Assembly: GCA_035574235.1 (NCBI GenBank)
Contig: DATLZA010000147.1
Coordinates: forward strand, 1-57,548
DNA length: 57,548 bases
Direction: 5' to 3'
Source: Planctomycetota bacterium
GTDB taxonomy: Bacteria; Planctomycetota; MHYJ01; JACPRB01
The translations under genes and the position numbers were made by a program. The notes under the pieces are model-generated. The model was not told the origin of the DNA. It saw nothing but the letters and a program-made list of their open reading frames with translations, and did no database searches. Positions 34,492 through 41,567 of the stretch are shown piece by piece (position 1 is the first letter of the stretch; each line of letters opens with the position of its first letter).

Positions 34492-36417
34492 GTGAAGAAC
34501 GGGAACGGACATTCGAACGGGCGGTTCCGCCGTTTCGCCGAAGGAGTCCTCGTCACGGCCGGTGCGGCGGCGCTGGTGGAGATCCTCCGCCGCGCGGGAA
34601 CTCCCTTTCCGAATCCGCCGGCAGCGCTTCTTCTGGCCGTGGTCTGGGCCGCCTTCCGCGGAGGGCTGGGGCCTGGCCTGGCGGCCGCCGCCGTCGCGTG
34701 GGCCTCGTTCGCGTGGTTTTTTTCCAAACCCGGACGTCCCTTCGAATACACCGAACCCGACTTCCAGCGCGTGCTCATCTGGGCCGTGGCCGCACCCGCG
34801 ATCGCCGCCCTGGTGGGGATTCTCCACGCGCGGGCCGAACGCCGCGGACGGGAGGCGCTTCGGGCCAGCCGGGAGCAGTACCGGGATCTCGTCGAGCTGG
34901 CTCCCGAAGGCATCTTCATCCAGGCGGACGGGCGCTTCGTCTACGCGAACGAGGCGATCGCCCGCATCCTGGGCGTGGCGCGACCCCAGGATCTTCTCGG
35001 ACGGGAGGTCCTCGATTTCATTCGGGAAGACTACCGCGATCTCGTCCGGGAACGCATCCGGCGCCTGAGGGAGGAGAAGCAGGCGGTGCCGCTCGTCGCG
35101 CAGGTGTGGCTCCGCGCGGACGGCACGTTCGTGGACGTCGAGGTGGTGGCCGCGCCGGTGGACTGGGAGGGCCGGCCGGGCGCGCAGGTCTTCGTGCGGG
35201 ACGTGTCGGGCCGCCTGGCCGCGGAGCGCGCGCGCCGGACCCTGGAGGAGCAGCTCCGCCATGCGCAGAAGATGGAGGCGGTGGGACGCCTGGCCGGGGG
35301 CGTCGCCCATGACTTCAACAACGTTCTCACCGTGATCCACGGATACGCGCAGACGGCGCTGGAGCGCCTGCCCCCGGAGGATCCTCTGCGGCGGGATCTG
35401 CAGGAAGTGCTCCGGGCGGCCGAGCGGGCGGCGTCCCTCACTCGGCAGCTTCTGGCCTTCAGCCGGAAGTCGCCGCCCGCGCCGACGCGGCTCGACCTGA
35501 ACGCGGTCCTGGCGGGCATGGAAAAGTTCCTCCGGCGGCTCATCGGCAGCGACATCGAGATCGTCCTGCGGCCGGCGGCGGACCTCGGACCCGTCAAGGC
35601 CGACCGCGGACAGCTCGAGCAGGTCGTCATGAATCTCGCCCTCAACGCGCGGGACGCCATGCCGAAGGGAGGCACCCTGATGCTCGAAACGGCCCGGGTC
35701 GAGCTGGCCGCGGAGGCGGCGGAGCGCCACCTGGGCCTTTCACCGGGGCCGCACGTGGTGCTCTCGATCAGCGACACGGGAACGGGCATGGATCGGGAGA
35801 CGCTCTCCCGCATCTTCGAGCCCTTCTTCACGACGAAGCCCGAAGGCGCCGGAACGGGACTGGGACTTTCGATCGTCTGGGCGATCGTGCGGGAGGCCGG
35901 GGGAGGCGTCTGGGTTTACAGCGAACCCGGCCGAGGCACGACGTTCAAGATCTACCTTCCGGAGGCGCCGGCGGCCGAGGCGGAGGCGGAGACGGAGGCG
36001 GCCGGAGGGCCGGCCGGGGCGCTGCCCCGCGGGACGGAGACGGTGCTGGTGGCCGAAGACGAGCGCTCGATCCGCCGGCTCATCCGGGAGCTCCTGACGT
36101 CCCTGGGCTACCAGGTGCTCGAGGCGGCCGACGGGAACGAGGCCCTTCGCGTCTCCCGCGAGTACGACAAGCCGATCCATCTCCTCCTGACCGACTCGGT
36201 GATGCCGTTCATGAGCGGGCGGGATCTCGCACGGCAACTGGCGGAGACGCGTCCGGAAATCCGCATTCTTTACATGTCCGGCTACACGGCGCCCGCGCTC
36301 GCGGCCAACGGCCACGGGATTGCGGCGGCGGATTTCCTGGAGAAGCCATTCACTCCCTCGACGCTGGCCCGCAAGGTGCGCGAAGTGCTGGACCGCCCCA
36401 CCGCCGGCCGGCGTTAG
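34492..36417 (+). CDS. membrane hybrid histidine kinase with DUF4118-like sensor, PAS and receiver
   Basis: A 641-residue protein. Residues 15-115 hold about four membrane helices typical of the DUF4118 sensor region of KdpD-like proteins (LLLAVVWAAFRGGLGPGLAAAAVAW, FFSKPGRPF). Then a PAS domain (125-245; LVELAPEGIFIQADGRFVYANEA), HisKA with His273 in GVAHDFNNVLT, HATPase (NLALNARDAMPKGG, GTGLGLSIVW), and a C-terminal receiver (515-635) with phospho-Asp568 in LLLTDSVMPFMSG. The GTG start at 34492 is preceded by a weak ribosome site. The HDFNN kinase plus receiver architecture is common in bacteria with many orphan sensors; its output partner and signal are not visible. Confidence 0.92.
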   Translation: MKNGNGHSNGRFRRFAEGVLVTAGAAALVEILRRAGTPFPNPPAALLLAVVWAAFRGGLGPGLAAAAVAWASFAWFFSKPGRPFEYTEPDFQRVLIWAVAAPAIAALVGILHARAERRGREALRASREQYRDLVELAPEGIFIQADGRFVYANEAIARILGVARPQDLLGREVLDFIREDYRDLVRERIRRLREEKQAVPLVAQVWLRADGTFVDVEVVAAPVDWEGRPGAQVFVRDVSGRLAAERARRTLEEQLRHAQKMEAVGRLAGGVAHDFNNVLTVIHGYAQTALERLPPEDPLRRDLQEVLRAAERAASLTRQLLAFSRKSPPAPTRLDLNAVLAGMEKFLRRLIGSDIEIVLRPAADLGPVKADRGQLEQVVMNLALNARDAMPKGGTLMLETARVELAAEAAERHLGLSPGPHVVLSISDTGTGMDRETLSRIFEPFFTTKPEGAGTGLGLSIVWAIVREAGGGVWVYSEPGRGTTFKIYLPEAPAAEAEAETEAAGGPAGALPRGTETVLVAEDERSIRRLIRELLTSLGYQVLEAADGNEALRVSREYDKPIHLLLTDSVMPFMSGRDLARQLAETRPEIRILYMSGYTAPALAANGHGIAAADFLEKPFTPSTLARKVREVLDRPTAGRR

Positions 36418-36439
36418 GAAGGGTGGAGGCTTTTTCTTG

Positions 36440-36883
36440 ATGAAGCTTTCCGGTTTCGGGGCGCTCCTGGCGGCGGCCGCCGCGCTCGCGCGCGCCGGCC
36501 AGGGAGAAACGCCTCCCATCTCGGCGAAGGACCTGGAAGGGACCTGGACCGGCATGCGCTTCACGGAGGGCCGGGGGGACGATCCTTCGAAGGGCGCGAA
36601 GGTGGAGTTTACGTTCAAAGGGGAGCTTCTGGCCGGACGCAAGGAGTCCGGAAGCCTCATCGGAGAGGCGACCTTCACGATCGACGGCCGCAACCTCGAC
36701 GCCACGGGGACGACGGGCGGCTACCGCGGGAAGACGTATCTGGGGATCTTCAAACTGGAAGGGGATACCCTCACCTGGTGCGTCTCGGGAGTTGCGGGCC
36801 GCAACGCCAGGCGCCCGCGGGACTTCGCGGCCGATCCGGGGACGTCCCAGTATCTCATCGTCCTCAGGCGCCGGAAGCCCTGA
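36440..36883 (+). CDS. exported TIGR03067-like planctomycete protein
   Basis: A 147-residue protein with a signal peptide (LSGFGALLAAAAALARAGQG) and a compact beta-barrel-like domain that resembles TIGR03067: DLEGTWTGMRFTEG at the start, then VEFTFKGELLAGRKESG, YLGIFKLEGDTLTWCVSG, and RRPRDFAADPGTSQYLIVLRRRK at the end. The family is nearly confined to planctomycetes and its function is unknown; it may bind a small hydrophobic ligand. ATG 36440 has GGAGG ten bases upstream, and the gene follows the hybrid kinase by 22 bases, so the two may be cotranscribed. Confidence 0.8.
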   Translation: MKLSGFGALLAAAAALARAGQGETPPISAKDLEGTWTGMRFTEGRGDDPSKGAKVEFTFKGELLAGRKESGSLIGEATFTIDGRNLDATGTTGGYRGKTYLGIFKLEGDTLTWCVSGVAGRNARRPRDFAADPGTSQYLIVLRRRKP

Positions 36884-36924
36884 GAGAAAGGGCCGGGCCG
36901 CGCGGGAATTCCGTCCTTCGGAAA

Positions 36925-37017
36925 TGGCGGAGAGGCAGGGATTCGAACCCTGGAGTCAGGAAAACCCCGACTAACGGCTTAGCAAGCCGCCGCAATCGAC
37001 CACTCTGCCACCTCTCC
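36925..37017 (-). tRNA. tRNA-Ser (anticodon GCU)
   Basis: Read on the minus strand, the 93-nt gene folds as a cloverleaf: 7-bp acceptor stem GGAGAGG/CCTCTCC, discriminator G, and a genomically encoded CCA. The anticodon loop TTGCTAA has anticodon GCU (36981-36983 on the plus strand), reading AGC and AGU serine codons. A long variable arm (TAGTCGGGG/CCTGACTCC region) is the class II feature expected for tRNA-Ser. The T loop TTCGAAT is canonical. Confidence 0.95.
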
Positions 37018-37032
37018 GTCGAACGCCGCCGC

Positions 37033-37061
37033 ATTGTAGCAGGACCATCAGGGACTTGCAC
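37033..37061 (-). promoter_or_regulatory. candidate promoter of tRNA-Ser
   Basis: A minus-strand -10 box TACAAT (37033-37038) lies 16 bases before the tRNA 5' end, with a weak -35 (GTGCAA, 37056-37061) at 17-base spacing. The -10 position is right for a short tRNA leader. Confidence 0.5.
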
Positions 37062-37150
37062 GCGATTGATCGGCGAACCGCGGAATCCCCGGCCCAGGCC
37101 GCGCGACGGTCTTTTGATCCCCCTCCGGCCTGCGACCGAGGGGCCCATCG

Positions 37151-38005
37151 TTATGTCCGGCGAGAACCTCCATGATGTGGGGGGGCCCCGAGGGGTCGGT
37201 CCGGCATCCCTATGAGCCCCCGGCGGACCGGCGTTCCTTCGGGAACCAGTCCGCCCGCGGACCGAAGTGTCCGCAGTTCCTCGAGGCGGGGAATCCAATA
37301 CCGCCGGCCCATGGCTTGAAGCCTGCGGGCCTTGGCGGCCAACCGCGCCGCGATGCGATCCATTTCCGCGAACGACGGACGTCCCCCGCGAACCGACCCC
37401 TTCGCCCACCGTCGAATCCAACCCATACCGACGGGCATCCGTCCCCTTAGCCGCGTCCCGTGACGCTTTAGAAACTCCAACAGATCCTCCACTCGGAAGA
37501 GGTGATTCAGCGTCCACTCCAGCACGCGCCGTGAAAGCCGCTCCTCCCGCCCCGCTCGAATCAGCGCCAGGCGGGTAATGATGTCATAGTATCCAGGCCG
37601 GTTGGTTTTCTTCATTTCCACGAGATCCGGAATCGACGCCACCCGAAGCCTCCCCCAAGGCGTCGGCATGATTTCGGCGCGCTTCCACGCTGCGCGAAAA
37701 CTTCCCACCCGAGGTGGGCGCCCCACCACGTCCAAATAAACCGGCCCCCCGCGGAACGGAATCACAAAGTGAAATCCATGCCCTCGCGCCACGTAGGCGG
37801 ACGTCAAGGGCGGCGTAAGCTTATGAACGCGAGCGTCCACCTCCTCCAGCGCATCGATGAACCGGCGGATGTTCTCTTCCGCCGGATCGATCCAGAGGTC
37901 CAAGTCCTGAAAAAAATGGGCCGCCCCATACAGGATGGCCGCCTGCCCGCCGACCACAAGATACCGGACACGACACGCCTCAAAGGCGCGGAAGAGAGGA
38001 CGCAT
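37151..38005 (-). CDS. MNT-type nucleotidyltransferase domain protein
   Basis: A 284-residue protein whose first 170 residues match minimal nucleotidyltransferases: YLVVGGQAAILYG with GG19-20, then FFQDLDLWID with Asp34 and Asp36, and a downstream ASIPDLVEMKKTNRPGYYDII segment typical of AbiEii-like and MNT-type enzymes. The C-terminal third is basic and ends in a Pro/Arg-rich low-complexity tail. Such proteins transfer nucleotides to tRNA or protein, or act in toxin-antitoxin pairs. ATG 38005 lies inside the 3' end of a small upstream gene (26-base overlap), so the two are a translational unit. Base use is somewhat less GC-biased than the neighbours, which would fit an acquired module. Confidence 0.8.
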   Translation of the reverse strand: MRPLFRAFEACRVRYLVVGGQAAILYGAAHFFQDLDLWIDPAEENIRRFIDALEEVDARVHKLTPPLTSAYVARGHGFHFVIPFRGGPVYLDVVGRPPRVGSFRAAWKRAEIMPTPWGRLRVASIPDLVEMKKTNRPGYYDIITRLALIRAGREERLSRRVLEWTLNHLFRVEDLLEFLKRHGTRLRGRMPVGMGWIRRWAKGSVRGGRPSFAEMDRIAARLAAKARRLQAMGRRYWIPRLEELRTLRSAGGLVPEGTPVRRGLIGMPDRPLGAPPHHGGSRRT

Positions 38006-38165
38006 CGTGCGCCGCCTCGAGATCTTTGATTCGCTTCCTCAACTTCCACGCCCGAATCAAGCGCTGACCCGGGGAGAGCCTCAACCAGTCGCTGCGAAAG
38101 GGATCCGCCACCGCGTCCCCATCGGGCCAACCTTGTCTCTTCCGCTTCCGATCTCGCGCCGCCAT
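37980..38165 (-). CDS. small protein paired with the nucleotidyltransferase
   Basis: A 61-residue basic protein beginning MAARDRKRKRQGW and containing LSPGQRLIRAWKLRKRIKDLEAAHD, a short helical segment that I recall seeing in small proteins encoded next to nucleotidyltransferase genes. No DNA-binding or enzymatic motif can be named. It overlaps the nucleotidyltransferase gene by 26 bases. ATG 38165 gives a compact protein; an in-frame ATG 25 codons upstream is possible. It may be an antitoxin or adaptor for the enzyme; inferred from gene order only. Confidence 0.6.
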   Translation of the reverse strand: MAARDRKRKRQGWPDGDAVADPFRSDWLRLSPGQRLIRAWKLRKRIKDLEAAHDASSLPRL

Positions 38166-38311
38166 ATCCGGAGTGTACCTGAAGCGCGGTGCCGCGGCAA
38201 ACGGCGCCCGCCCGCCGCCTGAATGGAATTTTCTAGCCATCGGCCGTCCGGAAGCGTATTTAATTCTGGCGTAGGTGAGCGGGATTGTTTGTTTTTTGGG
38301 AGGGTCATGCG

Positions 38312-38716
38312 GTGAAAAGCATTCTCGGACGTACGGTGGTCGCCGGACTGGCGCTGTCCTTGGCCGCTTCGCTGACGGTGGCGGCTCTTTCGCAGGACGA
38401 TAAGAAGAATTCCGCCGTCAACGACGTCTGTCCGTTGAGCGGAAAGGCCGTCAATCCGTCGTGCACCAGCGAAGTCACCGTCAAGTTCTGCTGCGACAAC
38501 TGCAAGGCGAAGTTCGAAAAGGACCCCGTCCCCTTCCTCCATAAACTCGACAAGGCGCCCAATGAGAAGTGCCCGGCCAGCGGCAAGGCCGCCAAGGAGT
38601 CCTCGGCCAGCGCCACGGTCGCCTTCTGCTGCGAGAAGTGCAAGGAGAAGTTCGACAAGGAACCTGCCAAGTTCCTCGCCAAGCTCAAGGCCAAGAAGAA
38701 GGAAGAAAAGAAGTAA
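38312..38716 (+). CDS. exported protein with two Cys-rich YHS/TRASH-like metal-binding modules
   Basis: A 134-residue protein with a signal peptide (GRTVVAGLALSLAASLTVAALS). It carries two similar modules: C40-PLSGK, C51, then VKFCCDNCKAKFEK (Cys60, 61, 64); and C87-PASGK, then VAFCCEKCKEKFDK (Cys106, 107, 110). Each pairs CPxSGK with FCCxxCKxKF followed by Pro and Phe, as in YHS/TRASH metal-binding domains. The second module lacks the partner of Cys51. The C-terminus is a Lys/Glu tail. GTG 38312 has a GGGAGGG ribosome site seven bases upstream. It likely binds copper, zinc or another soft metal in the periplasm. Followed by a strong terminator and converging on the PepSY gene of the adjacent sigma locus. 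Confidence 0.82.
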   Translation: MKSILGRTVVAGLALSLAASLTVAALSQDDKKNSAVNDVCPLSGKAVNPSCTSEVTVKFCCDNCKAKFEKDPVPFLHKLDKAPNEKCPASGKAAKESSASATVAFCCEKCKEKFDKEPAKFLAKLKAKKKEEKK

Positions 38717-38730
38717 CGCGGGACGATCCA

Positions 38731-38764
38731 AGCCCCCGCCGGAAGACCGGCGGGGGCTTTTTTT
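38731..38764 (+). terminator. intrinsic terminator of the Cys-rich module gene
   Basis: A perfect 12-bp stem (38731-38742 with 38747-38758), 4-base loop AAGA, followed by seven T residues (counting the stem's last T), 14 bases after the stop. A textbook rho-independent terminator. Confidence 0.92.
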
Positions 38765-38778
38765 CGGCCGCCGAATAA

Positions 38779-38824
38779 TAAAAAAGCCGCGCCGCCCCCC
38801 ATCGCCCCCGGGGAACGGCGCGGC
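38779..38824 (-). terminator. intrinsic terminator of the PepSY protein gene
   Basis: On the minus strand a 9-bp stem (38816-38824 with 38786-38794) with a GC-rich 21-base loop is followed by TTTTTTATTATT, starting 9 bases past the PepSY stop. Together with the plus-strand terminator it separates the two converging genes. Confidence 0.75.
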
Positions 38825-38832
38825 CCGGTTGA

Positions 38833-39351
38833 CTAGTCGTCGTCCCCCTCTCCCTCGTCGTCGTCTTCCTCCTCGACTTCGAGGACCTGACCCGTCTGCG
38901 CGTCGATCTCGACCTCGAAGACCTTTCCGTCCGCGAACACCTCCACCTCGAGAACCGCGCGACCGTCCTCGAACTCGAGCTCCACGTCCGTGGCCTGCCC
39001 GGGAACGCGCTTCGTGGCGATCTCGATGCCCTTGGCCAGGCTGATCTTGGCCGCCGCCGCGGCTTTCGAGAAATCCTTCGCCACCTCCGCCTTCCCGAGC
39101 ACCGCCCCCGTCTTCGGGTCGAGCGCCACCGACAGCCCCGCCGACCCGCGGGCAAACACGGCCGCGTACTGAACGACCCCCTTGCGGGACGTCAGCTCGC
39201 ACGAAACGGGCGTCCCCTCCTTCACCTCCGCCCGGGCCTTCTCGAGGGCCTCCGCGAGCGTGATCTTGGCCTCCTTCACGAGCGCCTCCCGTTTCCCCGA
39301 CCCGGCCCAAAGCGCCAGGCCCGCCACCAGTCCTGCGCACAGACTCTTCAC
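38833..39351 (-). CDS. exported double-PepSY-domain protein
   Basis: A 172-residue protein with a signal peptide (SLCAGLVAGLALWAGSG). Two PepSY-like units follow: residues about 22-90 (AKITLAEALEKARAEVKEGTPV, then LSVALDPKTGAVL) and 100-160 (AKISLAKGIEIATKRVPG, then VLEVEVFADGKVFEVEIDAQTGQVLEV), each helix-strand-strand ending in an Asp-x-x-Thr-Gly turn. The C-terminus is strongly acidic (EEEDDDEGEGDDD), which could bind cations. GTG 39351 has AGGAGG close upstream. It lies 25 bases after the anti-sigma gene and is in its operon. PepSY domains inhibit peptidases or sit in membrane redox and sensor proteins; here a periplasmic sensor or inhibitor role is inferred. Confidence 0.82.
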   Translation of the reverse strand: MKSLCAGLVAGLALWAGSGKREALVKEAKITLAEALEKARAEVKEGTPVSCELTSRKGVVQYAAVFARGSAGLSVALDPKTGAVLGKAEVAKDFSKAAAAAKISLAKGIEIATKRVPGQATDVELEFEDGRAVLEVEVFADGKVFEVEIDAQTGQVLEVEEEDDDEGEGDDD

Positions 39352-39376
39352 GTCCTCACCTCCTGAAAGGAAACCT

Positions 39377-40471
39377 TCATCGACCCACAATCCGACCCGT
39401 GTCGGCATCGACCCTGATTTCGCGCAGCCGGCCGGCATAGAGCACCCGGACCGCCGCGACGACCCGTCCCGCTTCGGACCCAAGCGACCCTTCGATCGCG
39501 CGGCCGGGCAGCTCGGCCAGCGCCCGCTCGATCGCCTCGCCGAGTCCCAGGCGCGCCGCCGGAGTCCGCCCCGCCTGCCCTTCCTCCTCCTCCTCGAGCC
39601 GCTCGCCGGTCCGGACGTCGAATTCGATCTCGAAAAGCCGGCCGTCGCGCAGCACCTCGACCGTGCACACCGCGCGCCCTTCATCGTCCTCGATCCGGGC
39701 CGCCCGCGCCGCGCCGCCCCGCTCCACCGCCCGCCCCACGAACGCCGCCAGCGGAAGCACCGCTCCCTCGAGAAGCTTCGCGGCGCGCGCGCCCGCCTCC
39801 GAAGGCGGCCCGAAAACCTCCGAGCGCCCCGGCGGCACCGCCTCCCGGTAGCCCCACGCCTCGACCCGCGCCGTCCCCGCCGCGACCGTCACCCCGAGCT
39901 CCGGCCGCTCCTCTCCCGGAAGAGGCCGCAACTCCACCTCGAACTCCGCGCCGGAAGCCTCCACCGCCCCCGCGGGCGTCGTCACCCGGAAGAACGCCCC
40001 GCCGGGAACCCGGAAGCGTCCGCGTCCCGCGGCCAGCTCGAAGCCGTCCGGCCGCCCCTGCCCGGCCGAGCCGGGCTCAAGCGTCGCCTCCGCGCCGCCC
40101 CGGAAGCGAAGCGCGAGCGGCGCCGCGCCGCGGGCCGCCACCCATCGGCCTTCGCGAACCTCCCCCGGGCGCCCCAGAAGATGCGCCACGCCCGCGATCG
40201 ATACGGCCAGAAGAATCCCGGCGGCGGCGATCTCGGCCCACCGGCGCCGGGGGCGCGCCGGCGGCGCCGACGTCGCGTCCGCGACCGCGCATCCCGACGC
40301 CTGCGCCCCGTAGAAGGCGTAAAGCCCGGCTTCCAGAAGCGCCGCCTCCACCAGAGCGCGGCCGCGCGACCGATCCGCGCGAACCGCCGCCGCCAGCTCG
40401 GAAAGCTCCGCCGCCGAGGCGTCGCCGTCCTGCCAGGCCCGGAGGAGATCTTCGAAGCGATCCGCGTCCAT
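39377..40471 (-). CDS. FecR-type anti-sigma protein with C-terminal PepSY-like domains
   Basis: A 364-residue membrane protein. The cytoplasmic N-terminus (FEDLLRAWQDGDASAAELSEL) resembles anti-sigma zinc-less sigma-binding regions; a single membrane helix spans residues 80-100; the periplasmic part starts with a FecR domain (LRFRGGAEATLEPGSAG, FRVTTPAGAVEASGAEFEVELR). Residues about 255-300 and 320-364 then form two PepSY-like units (AVCTVEVLRDGRLFEIEFDVRTGERLE and VRVLYAGRLREIRVDADTGRIVGR), an addition not seen in ordinary FecR. ATG 40471 has GGAGGAG 8 bases upstream. It follows the sigma factor within 2 bases and precedes a secreted PepSY protein, so a ligand-sensing system is likely. Confidence 0.82.
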   Translation of the reverse strand: MDADRFEDLLRAWQDGDASAAELSELAAAVRADRSRGRALVEAALLEAGLYAFYGAQASGCAVADATSAPPARPRRRWAEIAAAGILLAVSIAGVAHLLGRPGEVREGRWVAARGAAPLALRFRGGAEATLEPGSAGQGRPDGFELAAGRGRFRVPGGAFFRVTTPAGAVEASGAEFEVELRPLPGEERPELGVTVAAGTARVEAWGYREAVPPGRSEVFGPPSEAGARAAKLLEGAVLPLAAFVGRAVERGGAARAARIEDDEGRAVCTVEVLRDGRLFEIEFDVRTGERLEEEEEGQAGRTPAARLGLGEAIERALAELPGRAIEGSLGSEAGRVVAAVRVLYAGRLREIRVDADTGRIVGR

Positions 40472-40473
40472 CG

Positions 40474-41007
40474 TCACGGCTCCTCCCCCGGCCCGAGTTT
40501 CGCCTCAAGACACCGCCGGAGGTTCTGCCGGGCCTTCCAGAGGGTCACCTTGACCGACCCTTCGGTCCACCCGAGGGCGCCCGCGATCCGCCGCACCGGG
40601 AGGCGGTCGCGATACCGCTGCTCGACCAGACGCCGCTGGGCCGGGGGCAGTCCTTCCAGACATTCCGCCAGGCGCTCCTGCCGGCGCCGCATCCCCTCCG
40701 GATCCGGAGCGTGTTCCTGGAAGGCCTGCGCGACCGCCTCGTCCAGCGCCTCCGAACCCTCGACCCGGCGCACGCGCGAAGAGCGGCGGAAATAGCCGGC
40801 CACGCGGCGGCGCGCCAGCTCGAACGCCCACGGGAGGAACCGCTCGACCCCGACGCCCTTGCGGTCCTCCTCGATGATCGCCAGGCCGACTTCCTGAAAG
40901 ATCTCCTCGGCGGCCTCGCGGTCCCGCGCCAGGGCGAGGATGAAGCCGAAAAGAACGTCCCGGTTCTCCAGGAACGGCCTCACGAGTCCCGCCGGAGCGT
41001 TTTCCAT
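40474..41007 (-). CDS. ECF sigma factor paired with FecR-PepSY anti-sigma protein
   Basis: A 177-residue ECF sigma factor: region 2 RDVLFGFILALARDREAAEEIFQEVGLAII, region 4 LPPAQRRLVEQRYRDRLPVRRIAGALGWTEGSVKVTLWKARQNLRRCL. The short length resembles FecI/ECF group members and planctomycete relatives of the Rhodopirellula sigma family. The ATG 41007 begins the operon sigma - anti-sigma - PepSY on the minus strand; the opposite strand carries a Cys-rich peptide and an outer-membrane protein starting 86 bases away, which could be target genes. The exact promoter motif recognised is not apparent. Confidence 0.9.
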   Translation of the reverse strand: MENAPAGLVRPFLENRDVLFGFILALARDREAAEEIFQEVGLAIIEEDRKGVGVERFLPWAFELARRRVAGYFRRSSRVRRVEGSEALDEAVAQAFQEHAPDPEGMRRRQERLAECLEGLPPAQRRLVEQRYRDRLPVRRIAGALGWTEGSVKVTLWKARQNLRRCLEAKLGPGEEP

Positions 41008-41092
41008 GCCCTCAGTGTGGGGACGGCGCCCCCGCGAAGTTAACTCAAAAAATTTCGCGCGGCGCGGCGCCGCCGGATATGCTGGCGGGTCT

Positions 41093-41536
41093 ATGAGGCG
41101 GACGTTCCTTCTCCTTCTGGCGTCGCTCTACGTGCTTCAGACGCTCCGGATCGTCCGCCCGGCGCCCGCCGATGCGGCCCCCGGGGGCCCCTCCGCGCCC
41201 TCGGGAACCGATCCCTGCTGTTCCGGGGCCTGCGGCTGTCCGGACGAAATGGCCCGGCGGCGGCTCTGCTGCTGCGGCCCGGAAGCGGCTCGGGAGGAGA
41301 GCCCGCGTTCCCCGAAGCGGCCCGCCGGCGCCTTCGAGGCCGCGCGGTGCCGCGGAGCCGAGGCGGCCGTCGCCCGCGGGCCGGTGCTGCCCCCTTTTGC
41401 GCCTTGTTTCCTCCCCCCCGGCGTTCCCTCCGCCACCGAGCGGCCCGAGGCTTTCCCTCCGGAGCCGCCCGATCCGGTCTCCCCCCGGCCTCCCGACAAG
41501 GTTCCCATCGCCGCGATCCTCGGTTCGGCGTCCTGA
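41093..41536 (+). CDS. exported Cys-rich, Pro-rich small protein
   Basis: A 147-residue protein with an uncleaved or cleaved N-terminal signal (TFLLLLASLYVLQTLRIV). Two Cys clusters follow: CCSGACGC (42-49) and CCCG (59-61), with a further Cys in ARCRGAEA and APCFLPPG; the second half is rich in Pro, Arg and Glu. No family is recognised. The clustered Cys pairs look suited to binding a soft metal. It is divergent from the sigma operon and 31 bases upstream of the outer-membrane protein, probably cotranscribed. The start ATG 41093 opens the hydrophobic segment. Confidence 0.6.
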   Translation: MRRTFLLLLASLYVLQTLRIVRPAPADAAPGGPSAPSGTDPCCSGACGCPDEMARRRLCCCGPEAAREESPRSPKRPAGAFEAARCRGAEAAVARGPVLPPFAPCFLPPGVPSATERPEAFPPEPPDPVSPRPPDKVPIAAILGSAS

Positions 41537-41567
41537 TTCGACAACCCTCTTTATCCGAGGATCGATC

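Noticed and set aside
36925-38165. tRNA-Ser followed by an odd gene pair as an integration site
   Set aside because: I looked for an attachment-site repeat of the tRNA 3' end and for an integrase, and saw neither. The idea is kept only as a hint in the pair's finding.
38229-38264. Promoter before the Cys-rich module gene
   Set aside because: A TTTAAT at 38259 resembles a -10 box, but no -35 box is found at a suitable spacing, so it is not listed as a feature.
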